This document shows positions 63,470-64,000 of a stretch of DNA of 64,000 nt, piece by piece. Made by a program: the position numbers and the translations under genes. The first letter of the stretch is position 1, and every line of letters begins with the position of its first letter. Where the stretch lies: assembly GCF_001262015.1 (NCBI RefSeq), contig NZ_CP012074.1:950501-1014500 (forward strand), given 5' to 3'. The notes under the pieces are model-generated. The model did not search any database. It was not told the origin of the DNA and was given only the letters and a program-made list of their open reading frames with translations. The stretch comes from Prevotella fusca JCM 17724 (GTDB lineage: Bacteria > Bacteroidota > Bacteroidia > Bacteroidales > Bacteroidaceae).

Positions 63470-63631
63470 CATGTTCAAACACATACCCTTCTGCTTTTGA
63501 ATTATCCCCATGCAAAACATTGTAAACGACAAGGAAGATTTCATCTACCAGTTGATTGTATCAATAAAAACAAAGAAATATAGCCAATCAAAGGAATCCT
63601 TTTCTCATAATCCATGATGAAAACTGATTTA

Positions 63632-63690
63632 TCTTCGTGAAAAGAAACAATGATTTTCACGACCAAAGATATTTTTCTTTATGAAAAGAA
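63632..63690. repeat. TTTTCATGAAAA-type repeat, copy D3 (partial)
   Basis: Degenerate: GTGAAAAGAAACAATGATTT, CACGACCAAAGATATTTTTC and TTTATGAAAAGAAA follow the pattern of D1 with many changes. Confidence 0.45.
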
Positions 63691-63954
63691 ATCAGAGGAA
63701 ATGGTTTATAAGGAGAAAGAAAGTTCAAGGTTAAAAGTCCTGATTCCATAGACATGATTACCAAGAACCGCTAATCATCAACTATTACGGTGTCAGCTTC
63801 AGCGCATGCAGCTGCACTTTCCCTTTATATGAGTCGGTCAAACAATAAAAGAAATACTGTGACAAAGAGGATAGAAAGCCCTCTCCCCACCCCTTCATCC
63901 CATGCACAAGTCTGTTCGGAAAGAACTCACCGTCATCTCACAAACCGTCATCTC

Positions 63955-64000
63955 CGAATTATTTTCATGAAAAAAAATATTTCTTTTCATGAAGAAAAAT
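63955..64000. repeat. TTTTCATGAAAA-type repeat, copy D4 (truncated by window)
   Basis: Starts CGAATTATTTTCATGAAAA and continues through TATTTCTTTTCATGAAG, the same order as D1's left half. The right half lies outside the window. Confidence 0.65.

Larger units (their letters stand above)
63344..64000. other. intergenic tail with terminator and palindromic repeats
   Basis: 657 bp without a gene to the end of the window. It holds the dsbD terminator (63412-63469), a partial TTTTCATGAAAA-type repeat (63632-63690) and the start of another copy (63955-64000) cut by the window edge. The rest shows nothing recognisable. Confidence 0.65.

Overview
This 64-kb window looks like a chromosomal segment of a Prevotella-type member of the Bacteroidota. 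The signs are: promoter -7 boxes of the Bacteroidota form TAnnTTTG with an upstream TTTG about 19-21 bp away, PorX- and PorW-type proteins of the type IX secretion system, BspA-type leucine-rich repeats, a TonB-dependent receptor, many short secreted or lipoproteins, and a DUF1599 - DoxX - tpiA - SPOR - folE block typical of Bacteroidales. The genus is inferred from gene content only. No insertion-sequence transposase, prophage, CRISPR array, rRNA or plasmid function was seen.

Layout. 1-2.3 kb: rpsO and typA, divergent. 2.3-9.1 kb: a dispersed repeat, a radical SAM protein, two secreted proteins of unknown function, an ADP-ribosylglycohydrolase fused to a DUF1810 domain, a second repeat copy and an LpxA-like acyltransferase. 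9.2-15.3 kb: a tripartite RND efflux operon with a large palindrome at its promoter. 15.5-16.9 kb: a CCA-adding enzyme. 16.9-19 kb: a gene-free stretch with three repeat copies, one of them a 496-bp MITE-like element with perfect 18-bp inverted ends. 19-28.3 kb: DUF1599, a DoxX-type membrane protein open in frame into TpiA, a SPOR protein, folE, three paralogous lipoproteins, exonuclease III and an SGNH hydrolase + MBOAT acyltransferase pair. 29-34.8 kb: envelope-type proteins, then a xanthine/uracil-type permease and xpt.

35.2-42.7 kb is the most unusual part: a nine-gene, tightly packed operon. Seven genes are DUF2589-type paralogs; the other two are a shortened relative and a small zinc-ribbon protein. 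One paralog carries a long charged coiled coil and a Pro-rich hexad repeat. All products lack signal peptides. Function is unknown; a multi-subunit cytoplasmic assembly is the simplest hypothesis and is my inference. The operon starts from a clear Bacteroidota promoter and diverges from a TonB-dependent receptor.

43-64 kb: the receptor, an ECF sigma-factor module, tsaE, porX, porW, aroA, tRNA-Pro(GGG), a BspA-LRR/GH20 hexosaminidase, tadA, yraN, birA, pyrH and dsbD. The intergenic spaces carry at least three dispersed repeat families. These are (i) MITE-like elements built around a degenerate 22-bp tandem unit, (ii) TTTTCATGAAAA palindromes just after gene ends, and (iii) a 105-bp element around a CAACACCATTG core.
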